Shown piece by piece: positions 5,991-13,087 of a stretch of 17,569 bases of DNA (position 1 is its first letter; every line of letters starts with the position of its first letter). Under the pieces are notes generated by a model. It saw only the letters and a program-made list of their open reading frames with translations, ran no database searches and was not told the origin of the DNA. The position numbers and the translations under genes are program-made. Origin of the DNA: CAIOGO01 sp964447445 (GTDB taxonomy: Bacteria; Bipolaricaulota; Bipolaricaulia; UBA7950; UBA9294); contig CAYUSW010000058.1 in assembly GCA_964447445.1 (NCBI GenBank), forward strand, positions 1 through 17,569. Direction: 5' to 3'.

Positions 5991-6674
5991 CTACAAGCCG
6001 AGGAGTTGGAACAGGGCGCCGAAGTTCACGGAACCGCCGACGAGGCTCTGCAGATCGGTCACCCCGAGCATCCCGACGATCGTGTTGAAGAAGTTTTGGA
6101 TGCCCTCGGCCGGAGCCGACATGATGATCGGCAGGAGCGAGTCCTGAAGCGACATGCCGAGCGCCTGCGACAGTTGGACGAAGTAGGCGCCGTTGTCTGC
6201 GAAGAACTGCGCGAACGCGGCCTGAAGAGCTGCCGGGTCCGCCTGACGCATGTAGACGATGCCTGCGCCGAAGAGGTATCCGAGTTTCTCGATGGTGGTG
6301 AAATAGGGGGTGCCCATCGCGCGGCTTCCCGCCAACCACACGATGAACGTCGGCTGTGCCGTCACCGGCTCCCACTCAAGAGGAAGCGTTCCATAGCTGA
6401 CCAGGTCTCCGACGAATGTGAACGCGGCCCCACTCTTTCCCTGCAGGGGGACGAGGTTTCCGCCGATCGCGTTGCTGCTGATGATGTTCACGGGCTGGCT
6501 GAACTCGATCTGCAGGCCCGTGACCGGACCGCCGGTTGTGTTGTTCAGGAGCCACAGAGCGACGTCGCCATCGGGATTCGTGAGCGGGACGATGTAGTCC
6601 ACGGCCGCCATCGCCGACACAGACACCGCCACCACAACCGCCAACACCGCGAAGAGCCTCTTTCCGAACACCAT
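5991..6674 (-). CDS. Secreted protein of unknown function
   Basis: A 227-residue protein I do not recognise. Residues 4-23 form a classic signal peptide (KR, then a hydrophobic core LFAVLAVVVAVSVS, then AMA-A), so Sec export with cleavage near residue 23-24 is expected. Residues 25-115 alternate hydrophobic and Thr/Asn/Gly residues like a beta-sandwich. Residues 125-227 are mostly hydrophobic helix (for example QADPAALQAAFAQFFADNG and a final LLGL) and contain no cysteine. ATG 6674 is preceded by AAGGAGG (6678-6684). The frame is open further upstream, but that part runs through ispD in another frame and is not coding. It has its own promoter-like sequence and a terminator hairpin, so it is probably a single-gene unit. 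It could be a periplasmic or envelope structural protein. Confidence 0.75.
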   Translation of the reverse strand: MVFGKRLFAVLAVVVAVSVSAMAAVDYIVPLTNPDGDVALWLLNNTTGGPVTGLQIEFSQPVNIISSNAIGGNLVPLQGKSGAAFTFVGDLVSYGTLPLEWEPVTAQPTFIVWLAGSRAMGTPYFTTIEKLGYLFGAGIVYMRQADPAALQAAFAQFFADNGAYFVQLSQALGMSLQDSLLPIIMSAPAEGIQNFFNTIVGMLGVTDLQSLVGGSVNFGALFQLLGL

Positions 6675-6677
6675 GAT

Positions 6678-6684
6678 GCCTCCT
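6678..6684 (-). promoter_or_regulatory. Shine-Dalgarno site of the secreted-protein gene
   Basis: On the minus strand AAGGAGG lies three bases before ATG 6674. It decides the start within a much longer open frame. Confidence 0.75.
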
Positions 6685-6705
6685 TGACGCAACAGACTGG
6701 CGAGC

Positions 6706-6734
6706 ATTCTAGCGGTCCTACCGAACCTCGGCAA
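6706..6734 (-). promoter_or_regulatory. Sigma70-type promoter for the secreted-protein gene
   Basis: On the minus strand TTGCCG (6734-6729), a 17-base spacer, then TAGAAT (6711-6706). The predicted start near 6699 leaves a leader of about 25 bases. It lies in the 80-base gap after ispD, so the gene need not depend on ispD transcription. Confidence 0.5.
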
Positions 6735-6754
6735 TGCGAACGGAAAGGCCTCCG

Positions 6755-7432
6755 CTACGCTTGTTCCAGGCACGCGGCCATACGGCCCGCGTAGTCGAGG
6801 TCCGCAGGGGTGGTGATCTTGATGTTCCAAGTGTCCCCCACAACGGTCCCGACGGGAGACCCCATCGAGAGCACGGCGGCCGCGTCGTCGCTCCATGGTC
6901 CATGCGCTCGCTGCCCCCCGAGCGCTGCGCGGAGTTCTTCCGTGCGGAATCCTTGAGGCGTCTGGACGCAGACGAGTCCTATCCTGTCTATCATCTCCTG
7001 CGTCACCACCCCGTCCGTCCCGACGCGACGGAGCGTGTCTACGACGCCGATCACGGGAATGCATGCGCCGTACCGATGCGTCCCATCGATGACGCGCTCG
7101 ACCAACTCCAGCGACGCAAACGGGCGAGCGGCATCGTGAACGAGGACGATGTCCCCGACTGCGATGGCCACGCCGGCGAGAGCGGAGTCCTGTCGTTCCG
7201 CACCTCCGGCCACCACGCGAACCGGGATGTCCAACGGCGGCAAGCACTCTGCTGCGAGCGCCAACTCGCTGGAGCGGGCGACCACGATGAGCTCGTCGAT
7301 GCGCGGCGAGCGGCAGAGCGTCGCGGCGGCTCGGGCGAGGATGGTCGTGCCCGCGATGGTCAGGAAAACCTTGTTCCCCTGCCCCATCCGCTGCCCTCGG
7401 CCGGCGGCAAGGAGGACGGCGCTTACGCTCAT
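6755..7432 (-). CDS. ispD: 2-C-methyl-D-erythritol 4-phosphate cytidylyltransferase
   Basis: A 225-residue cytosolic enzyme of the MEP isoprenoid pathway, which joins CTP and MEP to give CDP-ME. The signature motifs are all present: LLAAGRGQRMG (7-17) with K21, GGAERQDSALAG (77-88), VHDAARPF (98-105), QTPQGFR (157-163), SDDAAAV (181-187) and NIKITTP (203-209, with K205 as the MEP-binding lysine). Length is normal. ATG 7432 overlaps the TGA of the upstream lipoprotein gene as ATGA; the longer open frame to 7543 carries no conserved sequence. The neighbouring PIN-TRAM gene recalls the yacL-ispD order of Bacillus. ispF is not adjacent. Confidence 0.95.
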   Translation of the reverse strand: MSVSAVLLAAGRGQRMGQGNKVFLTIAGTTILARAAATLCRSPRIDELIVVARSSELALAAECLPPLDIPVRVVAGGAERQDSALAGVAIAVGDIVLVHDAARPFASLELVERVIDGTHRYGACIPVIGVVDTLRRVGTDGVVTQEMIDRIGLVCVQTPQGFRTEELRAALGGQRAHGPWSDDAAAVLSMGSPVGTVVGDTWNIKITTPADLDYAGRMAACLEQA

Positions 7433-7920
7433 GGCACCGGGACTGTGATCGCGGTCAAGCCAGTCCCGTCCGGTAGGATGGCGTACACCTCCCACGCCTT
7501 GGTTCGGTCGGAGTTGAAGAAGATGCGGCCATCCGATGACCACGTCGGGTACATGTTGTTTCCTGCGTCGGTTGTCAGGCGCCGTGTCTCGCGCGTCGTC
7601 ACGTCGATGACGTAGACATCGACACTGCCATGGAGGTTCGATGCGAAGACGATGCGGCTCCCGTCCGGGGACCAGGAAGGAGAGAAGTCGTCCGCCTGAT
7701 TCTCCGTCAGTTGCCGCACCGCGCCGGTTTCGAGATTCCTTGCGTACAGTTCAAGTTTCCCGCCGTTGATGGACTCGTACGCGAGCCATTGTCCGTCGGG
7801 GGAGAGGGCCGGCTCGAGATAGGTCAGCGCCGGACCCGAGTCACCGCCGAGCAAGGAGCAACCGGCGATGGCCCACAGGGCGACCCCCAGCGCCACGACT
7901 CCACCTACGCGAAGGCTCAT
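7429..7920 (-). CDS. Small lipoprotein with TolB-like PD40 repeats
   Basis: A 163-residue protein. Residues 1-21 are a lipoprotein signal with lipobox I-A-G-C21, so it should be lipid-anchored outside the cytoplasmic membrane. Three PD40/TolB-type beta-propeller strands follow: LSPDGQWLAYES (39-50), WSPDGSRIVFAS (83-94) and WSSDGRIFFNSD (127-138). TolB proteins have six or more such blades, so this chain cannot close a propeller alone; it may oligomerise or be a degraded TolB-like domain. Both ends overlap neighbours as ATGA (the PIN-TRAM gene before, ispD after), which fixes ATG 7920 over the earlier in-frame ATG 7944. Its function is unknown. The conserved genes on both sides suggest constitutive expression. 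Confidence 0.85.
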   Translation of the reverse strand: MSLRVGGVVALGVALWAIAGCSLLGGDSGPALTYLEPALSPDGQWLAYESINGGKLELYARNLETGAVRQLTENQADDFSPSWSPDGSRIVFASNLHGSVDVYVIDVTTRETRRLTTDAGNNMYPTWSSDGRIFFNSDRTKAWEVYAILPDGTGLTAITVPVP

Positions 7921-8993
7921 CGCGCTTCCCGTTCCTTCTCCCATCGCGGCACCTCGTTCGCCGGCTCTGCGAACAGCATTCTCCCGGCATCGGTCTGCAG
8001 CGTGCTCTTCACGGTTGCCCGGATGGTTCTTCCAACGTGCCGCCGCCCGTTCTCGACGACGATCATGGTCCCATCGTCGAGGTAGCCGACGCCTTGATTG
8101 ATCTCGGCGCCGCGATCGATGATCTCGACGTCGATCTGCTCCCCGGGCACGAATCGCGGCTTGAGTGCCTTGGCGAGCTCGTTGACGTTGAGGATCCCGA
8201 TGCCCTCGACCTGCGCCACGCGGTTCAGGTTGTAGTCCGTCGTCATAAGAACGGCATTCTCGTCTTTCGCGAGGCGGATCAGCTTTCGATCGACCTCCGC
8301 GATCGATGGGTAGTCCCGAGTCACCACGCGGATCGCCACGCGGTGGTTCTCCATGAGCTGGTGCAGGATCTCTAGACCCCGCCTGCCCTTCCTTCGGCGC
8401 AGACTGTCGGCCGAGTCCGCGATGCCCTGCAGTTCGTCCAGAACGAACTCCGGAATGAGGACTTCGCCCTCGATGAAACCCGTCGCCATGAGATCCCCTA
8501 TGCGGCCGTCAATGATGACGCTCGTGTCGAGGACTTTGCTCATCCCTAGGCTCTGCCGACCGTTCGCGGCCCGCTGTCGCCCGTTCTCGGCGGGCGGGCC
8601 CTGCCAGAAGGGCGATGCGATCGCGAAGCCGACTCCCAGGCCGAGTAGAGAGCACCCTCCGACAAGGCATCCCTGAGCGACGTAGACGCCGCTTGCGGGC
8701 GGAAAAAGCCTGCCGAGGCTAAAGCTGAGCGCACACCCAAGGACCGCACCGAAACTGCCGCCGAGAGCGCAATGGAAGAGGCGCGTTGCGAATGCCGGGT
8801 TCTTCATGGCACGAGTCAGCCGACACCAGACCACGAGCAGAACACCGGCGACGGCGGCTCCGACTGGCGCTCCGACGAGCGCGCTGGAGAACCAGGACGA
8901 CAGACCTGCGATCGGGGGAACGAACCGATGCGTTGCTGCGACCGCGCTCCCGAGGATCAGGCATCCCAGCACGAACAGAACGCGAACGACCAT
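7917..8993 (-). CDS. YacL-like membrane PIN-TRAM protein
   Basis: A 358-residue protein with about four hydrophobic helices (3-20, 35-57, 74-95 and 103-127), a short linker, a PIN nuclease domain (about 153-270) and a TRAM domain (about 283-332). The acidic PIN residues are present: D156 in VLDTS, E187 in LDELQG, D235 in VDRKL and D253 in TTDYN. The SADSLRRRKGRRGLEIL segment (194-210) is typical of the YacL group. The fold implies metal-dependent RNA cleavage near the membrane, with TRAM binding RNA; the physiological target is not known. ATG 8993 starts the operon with the lipoprotein and ispD, which overlap in turn. This order (yacL then ispD) is conserved in Firmicutes. Length is normal and nothing is missing. 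Confidence 0.92.
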   Translation of the reverse strand: MVVRVLFVLGCLILGSAVAATHRFVPPIAGLSSWFSSALVGAPVGAAVAGVLLVVWCRLTRAMKNPAFATRLFHCALGGSFGAVLGCALSFSLGRLFPPASGVYVAQGCLVGGCSLLGLGVGFAIASPFWQGPPAENGRQRAANGRQSLGMSKVLDTSVIIDGRIGDLMATGFIEGEVLIPEFVLDELQGIADSADSLRRRKGRRGLEILHQLMENHRVAIRVVTRDYPSIAEVDRKLIRLAKDENAVLMTTDYNLNRVAQVEGIGILNVNELAKALKPRFVPGEQIDVEIIDRGAEINQGVGYLDDGTMIVVENGRRHVGRTIRATVKSTLQTDAGRMLFAEPANEVPRWEKEREAR

Positions 8994-9049
8994 GGCGTCA
9001 CCCTAACGATGCGCCCCACCCCGCGCACCCCGTCTCCGCACGCGCGACG

Positions 9050-9055
9050 ATTATA
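9050..9055 (-). promoter_or_regulatory. Possible -10 element for the yacL-like operon
   Basis: TATAAT on the minus strand, 57 bases before ATG 8993. No good -35 lies at 16-18 bases, so this is tentative. Confidence 0.3.
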
Positions 9056-9102
9056 CGCGTTGCCCCGCTTCGAGTACCTTTTTCGTGAGGCAATGCGGTT
9101 GC

Positions 9103-9131
9103 TTGAATTCCCTACAAGCTTTCGCTATCGT
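9103..9131 (+). promoter_or_regulatory. Candidate promoter for prmC-ftsE-ftsX
   Basis: TTGAAT (9103-9108), a 17-base spacer, then TATCGT (9126-9131); each box matches consensus at four of six positions. It lies in the divergent gap 8994-9178. Transcription would start near 9138, upstream of the prmC frame. Confidence 0.35.
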
Positions 9132-9178
9132 GTTGGACCGGAGCGCCGGGTGGGGACGCGGCATGGGGGGAAAAGAAC

Positions 9179-10036
9179 CTGTCTGACGAATGGACCATCC
9201 GTGAAGTGCTGAACTGGACTCGCGGGTACTTCGAGGGTGCCGGAATCGCTCAGCCGCGCCTTGAGGCCGAGATTCTCTTGGCTCATGCACTGGAGGTCGA
9301 GCGCCTCCATCTCTATCTCTCCCCCGACAAGCCGCTTACGGCCGACGAACGAACGAAGTTCCGAACCTTCATTCAGAAGAGACATGCCGGTACTCCACTT
9401 CAGCACCTGATTGGCGAGGTGTCCTTCTACGGGCTTCGATTCAGAGTACGTCGAGACGCTCTCGTCCCGCGGAGAGAAACGGAGGAGCTGCTCGACCGGA
9501 CCCTCCGCCTCGTCCCACGGGACGAGGCGGCGCGCTGCCTCGACCTGGGGACGGGCAGCGGCGTGATCGCCGTCTGCCTGGCGCGATACCTTCCCCGCGC
9601 ATCGGTGACCGCCGTTGACATTTCGGCGACCGCACTCGAGCTCGCGCACGAGAACGCTCTGCTCAACGGAGTCGACGGCCGAGTCGTCTTCCTTGAGAGC
9701 GACTGGTTCCAGAGTGTGAGCGGGGACTTCGATCTCATCGTGTCCAACCCCCCCTACGTCGACACGGATGCGCTCGGCGAGCTTGCTGCAGAGGTCCGCG
9801 ATCACGAGCCACGCGTGGCACTGGATGGGGGAAAGGGAGGGATCGAGCAGATCAATCTTCTCGTCGCGGGGGCGGGCGATCACCTTGCGGCAGGCGGCAA
9901 GCTTCTGCTCGAGATCGGCCACGGACAAGGCGATCGAGTACGGGAACTGCTAATGGGTTCCGGGCTAGAGAGCGTGAGCATCGAGACGGATCTCTCCGGA
10001 CTAGAACGATTTGCCTCAGCGCGGAGGCCTCGATGA
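9179..10036 (+). CDS. prmC: Release-factor glutamine methyltransferase
   Basis: The enzyme methylates the Gln of the GGQ motif in release factors RF1/RF2, using S-adenosylmethionine in the cytosol. Counting from GTG 9206, the visible motifs are PLQHLIGEVSFYGL (64-77, substrate side), VPRRETEEL (87-95, usually PRPETE), CLDLGTGSG (111-119, SAM site) and NPPY (181-184, catalytic loop). The 276 residues from GTG 9206 lack the TIREVLNW start common in PrmC, and that sequence is encoded just upstream. The frame is open from 9107, but the only start-like codon before 9206 in that part is CTG 9179, which follows GGGGGGAAAAG. I therefore extend it to 9179. The TGA overlaps the ftsE ATG. Confidence 0.9.
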   Translation: MSDEWTIREVLNWTRGYFEGAGIAQPRLEAEILLAHALEVERLHLYLSPDKPLTADERTKFRTFIQKRHAGTPLQHLIGEVSFYGLRFRVRRDALVPRRETEELLDRTLRLVPRDEAARCLDLGTGSGVIAVCLARYLPRASVTAVDISATALELAHENALLNGVDGRVVFLESDWFQSVSGDFDLIVSNPPYVDTDALGELAAEVRDHEPRVALDGGKGGIEQINLLVAGAGDHLAAGGKLLLEIGHGQGDRVRELLMGSGLESVSIETDLSGLERFASARRPR

Positions 10037-10686
10037 TCCAGGTCTCCGAACTGCACTTCTCGACCGAAGATGGGATCAAGGTCCTTGAGGATGTCCACCT
10101 GCACGTCGACCGCGGCGAGTACGCGGTCTTGACTGGACCCGCTTCCGCCGGGAAGACTCTTCTGCTCGGGCTTCTCGGCGCATTGGTGCCGCCCCAGCGA
10201 GGGCAGATCCTTGTCCACGGGCGGAACGTGGCACGACTCAGCCGGGAACGAGCTCTGGAGCTGCGGCGGCGAATCGGATTCATGCCGCAGGGCTTTGTCC
10301 CTCTTCCACGGACGGTCTTCGACAATCTCCTGTTCAAGCTCCGCGTCCTCGGCGACGATCGCGAAGATGCGGATGAGAAGGCTCTCCTCGCCCTGGAGAC
10401 GGTGGGGCTGATTCGGGAGCGGGCGACCTACGCCGAGGACTTGCCGCCCGTGGAACGGATTCGACTCGGATTGGCTCTCGCCCTCTGCAACTCCCCGTTG
10501 CTCCTTCTCCTCGACGAGCCATTCGAAGGTCTAGATCCAGACGAGCGAGAGAGCGTCGGCTTCCTCCTCGCCAAGGCCCACGACGGCCGATCCACCCTTG
10601 TCGTAGCCACCCGCGGGCCGCTGCCTAGGTCCGCAGAGCCGGATCGAGTGTTCTCCCTGGCGGAAGGGAGGGTGACCCTATCGTGA
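10033..10686 (+). CDS. ftsE: FtsE-like ABC ATPase with eroded signature
   Basis: A 217-residue cytosolic ATPase that should pair with the FtsX encoded next to it and, in the known system, drive activation of cell-wall hydrolases at division. Walker A is GPASAGKT (35-42), the Q-loop is MPQGF (Q86) followed by PLPRTVFDNL as in FtsE, Walker B is LLLLLDEP (156-163) and the D-loop is GLDP (166-169). Two normally essential elements are changed. The LSGGQ signature reads LPPVE (137-141), and the H-loop, usually ATHD, reads ATRG with R194 in place of the histidine. ATP hydrolysis may thus be weak or asymmetric. ATG 10033 has GGAGG at 10023-10027 and overlaps the prmC stop. General ABC ATPases are the alternative, but the FtsX partner favours FtsE. 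Confidence 0.88.
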   Translation: MIQVSELHFSTEDGIKVLEDVHLHVDRGEYAVLTGPASAGKTLLLGLLGALVPPQRGQILVHGRNVARLSRERALELRRRIGFMPQGFVPLPRTVFDNLLFKLRVLGDDREDADEKALLALETVGLIRERATYAEDLPPVERIRLGLALALCNSPLLLLLDEPFEGLDPDERESVGFLLAKAHDGRSTLVVATRGPLPRSAEPDRVFSLAEGRVTLS

Positions 10687-11501
10687 ACGCGTTCTTCTAC
10701 TTGGAGAGCGAGCTCCTGGGCGCGATCCGCGTGCGGAGCGCCGTCTTCCTTTCCCTCGCGCTCTTGGCGCTCTTCCTCTTCCTGGCCTCGTTCGCGTGCC
10801 TGTTCCTCCTTCCGCCGGCATCGGCCACGCCGCCCGGCGGGTTCGCGGCGAACGAGATTCGCGCCTACGTGTCCCCGCGCCTCACTCCGGGGGCCGTGAG
10901 CAACCTCTACGCTCGTCTTCAGGAGCGTGCCGACGCTGTCAGCGTCCAGTTCAGCCTTCCGGAGCAGGTCACATCAGATCGAACCGGAGGGCGATTCACG
11001 CTGATCGCGAAGTCCGCGGCGGCTCTTCCGGGCCTCGCCTCCGCACTCAAGTCGACGGAAGGCATTGCCAGCGTTGAGACAGGACCGGCCGGTGGATCCG
11101 GCAGGGTGGCTCTCTCCGAAGGCGCTCGCATGGGCCTTCTCTGCGGGCTGGTCGTGTTCGCCCTCCTATCTCTCTTGCTCGCGCGCGAGGGCTTTCGCGC
11201 TCTCCTCTACGCGTTCCGCCACGAGATACGTCTCATGAGGCAATCCGGAGTCGCCGAACGGCGTATCGTGGCGGCCGTCGAAGTCACCGGCCTGTTGATC
11301 GGACTGCTCGCCGGGGCCTTGCTTGCGGTGGGGCTCCTGCTCTACGACATGTCTGCCTCGGGGAGTGGCGCCGTCCTCGACAGCACACGTCTGGTGGGTG
11401 TCGTGGTCGTGGCGCTTGTGCTCGGGGTTCTGATGGGTGGTCTTCTCGGCCTGCTCGGGGCTGCGCACCTTGCGTCGGACCGCTTTGCCCCGATTCCCTA
11501 G
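10683..11501 (+). CDS. ftsX: FtsX-like cell-division permease
   Basis: A 272-residue membrane protein with the FtsX plan: a short cytosolic start, TM1 (19-43), an extracytoplasmic domain (about 50-145) and TM2-TM4 (147-167, 199-220 and 236-260). The segment REGFRALLYAFRHEIRLMRQSGVAERRI (168-195) between TM2 and TM3 carries the conserved FtsX RxEIxxMRxxGA-type sequence that contacts FtsE. In known FtsEX systems the outer loop recruits EnvC- or PcsB-like hydrolase regulators; none is encoded here. The GTG start overlaps the ftsE TGA (GTGA), with GGGAGGG upstream. The TAG stop shares the tetramer CTAG with the opposing gene. Confidence 0.9.
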   Translation: MNAFFYLESELLGAIRVRSAVFLSLALLALFLFLASFACLFLLPPASATPPGGFAANEIRAYVSPRLTPGAVSNLYARLQERADAVSVQFSLPEQVTSDRTGGRFTLIAKSAAALPGLASALKSTEGIASVETGPAGGSGRVALSEGARMGLLCGLVVFALLSLLLAREGFRALLYAFRHEIRLMRQSGVAERRIVAAVEVTGLLIGLLAGALLAVGLLLYDMSASGSGAVLDSTRLVGVVVVALVLGVLMGGLLGLLGAAHLASDRFAPIP

Positions 11502-12565
11502 CCCTGGCGGTCGTTCGTAGGCACGTGAGCGTGCGATGGGGTCATTCTCCTGCCCAGGAGAGACAGGCCGCGCTGCATCAAGTACCAGATGCCGATCGCC
11601 ACGAAGATGGCCTCTGCCGCCTTGAACGCGAGCGAGTATGCGACGGCTTGTCCGGTCGTGATGGAGGGGGCCAGGAGTCTGAAAATGCCGATCGCTCCGG
11701 CCTCGCTTGTGCCCAGACCACCTGGCGTGATCCAGAGGAAGAAGCCCAGCAGGATGTAGAGAGCGTAGAGAATGGCGAGCTGCCCGATGGCGAAGTGCAT
11801 CCCCAGCGACGCGCCAAAAAACACTTGGGGCCTAAGGAAAGTGAGGAACGTTGTGACGAGCTGTACGAGGAAGGCGAGCAGCGTCGCCTTCCTGTGACGG
11901 GTGAACGCGTAGCTGACCTCGTCCTCGGTCTCGGACACCTTACTCGCCGCACGGCCAAGCCGCTCCTGCCACCGCGGCACGACGCGTCCGAGCCATCGAA
12001 TGATGCGGCTGACCCACTTGAGGTTCCACGCGAAGTTCACGAGTCCGATGACGATCCACGCCGCGATGAACCCAAGCCCGGCGATGAGGACGCGCTTCTG
12101 GCCGACGGGAATGGAGGGCGACATCACGGCGTAGAACCCGCCGACGAGCATGAACAGTGTCAGGCTCACGCCGAGCAGGAAGCGCTCGACGATGATCGTC
12201 GCGAAGACGCGCGTGGCGGGAGCCTCGGTCTTGTCGGCGACGAGGAAGGCTCCGACTGGCTCCCCGCCGAAGTAGAGTGTCGGGGTCAGGTATGAAACGG
12301 CGAAGCAACTGATCCGCGCCCCGATGATGCGGCCGAGGGGCGTGCGAATGCCGTACGCCCGAAGGATGATTCGCCAGCCGACGACCCACGCTGCAACGGT
12401 CAAGAGGACGGTCCCGAAGACCTCGAGGGCGCCGAGGATGGTCAGCGCCTGCATCGCACCGAGAGTCTCGCGCCAGCCGACGAAGTAGAGGACGAGACTG
12501 ACGCTCGCAGCGCCGATGAGAAGCGAGCCGATGAAGTTGAGCGTGCTGCGCAGCGGGAGCCTCAT
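11498..12565 (-). CDS. LPG-synthase/flippase-type integral membrane protein (UPF0104 family)
   Basis: A 355-residue protein with about eight membrane helices. Family marks are SYLTPTLYFGGEPVGAFLVADK (91-112), in place of the common G-E-x-x-R pattern, and WITPGGLGTSEAG (278-290), the well conserved PGGxGxxE element. The family includes the membrane half of MprF (lysyl-phosphatidylglycerol flippase) and stand-alone proteins thought to move lipids or glycolipids. No aminoacyl-transferase domain is fused, so lipid aminoacylation is not implied; the substrate is unknown. ATG 12565 lies 9 bases after the pncC stop, indicating one operon with nth and pncC. The tail is polar and short. Confidence 0.85.
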   Translation of the reverse strand: MRLPLRSTLNFIGSLLIGAASVSLVLYFVGWRETLGAMQALTILGALEVFGTVLLTVAAWVVGWRIILRAYGIRTPLGRIIGARISCFAVSYLTPTLYFGGEPVGAFLVADKTEAPATRVFATIIVERFLLGVSLTLFMLVGGFYAVMSPSIPVGQKRVLIAGLGFIAAWIVIGLVNFAWNLKWVSRIIRWLGRVVPRWQERLGRAASKVSETEDEVSYAFTRHRKATLLAFLVQLVTTFLTFLRPQVFFGASLGMHFAIGQLAILYALYILLGFFLWITPGGLGTSEAGAIGIFRLLAPSITTGQAVAYSLAFKAAEAIFVAIGIWYLMQRGLSLLGRRMTPSHAHVPTNDRQG

Positions 12566-12574
12566 GGGCGAAGT

Positions 12575-13087
12575 CTAGCGACAGGGCGGCGCACCATCAA
12601 GATGCGAAGCGGCGTCCAGCGCGAGGCGAAGAGCTGCCTGGATCGCCTGGCGGCGCACGCCGGCCCGATCCCCGGAGAAGTGGAGCTCATGGGCTGTGAG
12701 CGTCGCAATCGTGGCGACGCCGATGAACACGAGTCCGACCGGCTTGTCGGTTGTACCTCCGCCGGGTCCGGCGATTCCGGTGACGGAAACCGCCACATCG
12801 GCGCCGAGACGCGTGAGGCACCCAGTGGCCATCCGCTTCGCGACCTCAAGACTCACGGCGCCGTGTTCGGCCAACACGCTCTCCGGCACGCCGAGCAGCG
12901 TGCTTTTGAGGCGATTGTCGTACGCGACGATTCCACCGAGGAAGAAGGCAGAGCTGCCGGCCTGATCCGTGATGGCGGCGCCGAGCCCTCCGCCCGTGCA
13001 CGATTCCGCCGCGGCCAGTGTTCCGCTTTGCGCCAAGAGCGCTGCTCCAAGCTCCCGCACGAGGGCACGCGTTGTCTCGTTCATCAT
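12575..13087 (-). CDS. pncC: Nicotinamide-nucleotide amidohydrolase (CinA C-terminal domain)
   Basis: A 170-residue enzyme that deamidates NMN to NaMN in NAD recycling, acting in the cytosol. Motifs: AESCTGGGLG (27-36) with catalytic S29, GGIVAYDNRLKSTLLGV (51-67) and SVTGIAGPGGGTTDKPVGLV (101-120). It has no N-terminal MoaB-like CinA domain, so it is a stand-alone PncC of normal length. ATG 13087 overlaps the nth TGA as ATGA; the longer open frame to 13168 is unconserved. NMN is released by the bacterial NAD-dependent DNA ligase, which makes pairing with a base-excision enzyme functionally sensible, though this is inference. Confidence 0.93.
   Translation of the reverse strand: MMNETTRALVRELGAALLAQSGTLAAAESCTGGGLGAAITDQAGSSAFFLGGIVAYDNRLKSTLLGVPESVLAEHGAVSLEVAKRMATGCLTRLGADVAVSVTGIAGPGGGTTDKPVGLVFIGVATIATLTAHELHFSGDRAGVRRQAIQAALRLALDAASHLDGAPPCR

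Noticed and set aside
5892..6794. 300-residue plus-strand frame opposite the secreted-protein gene
   Set aside because: Crosses the hairpin array, terminator and promoter; His/Arg/Glu-rich with no domain; the minus strand has signal peptide, SD and promoter.
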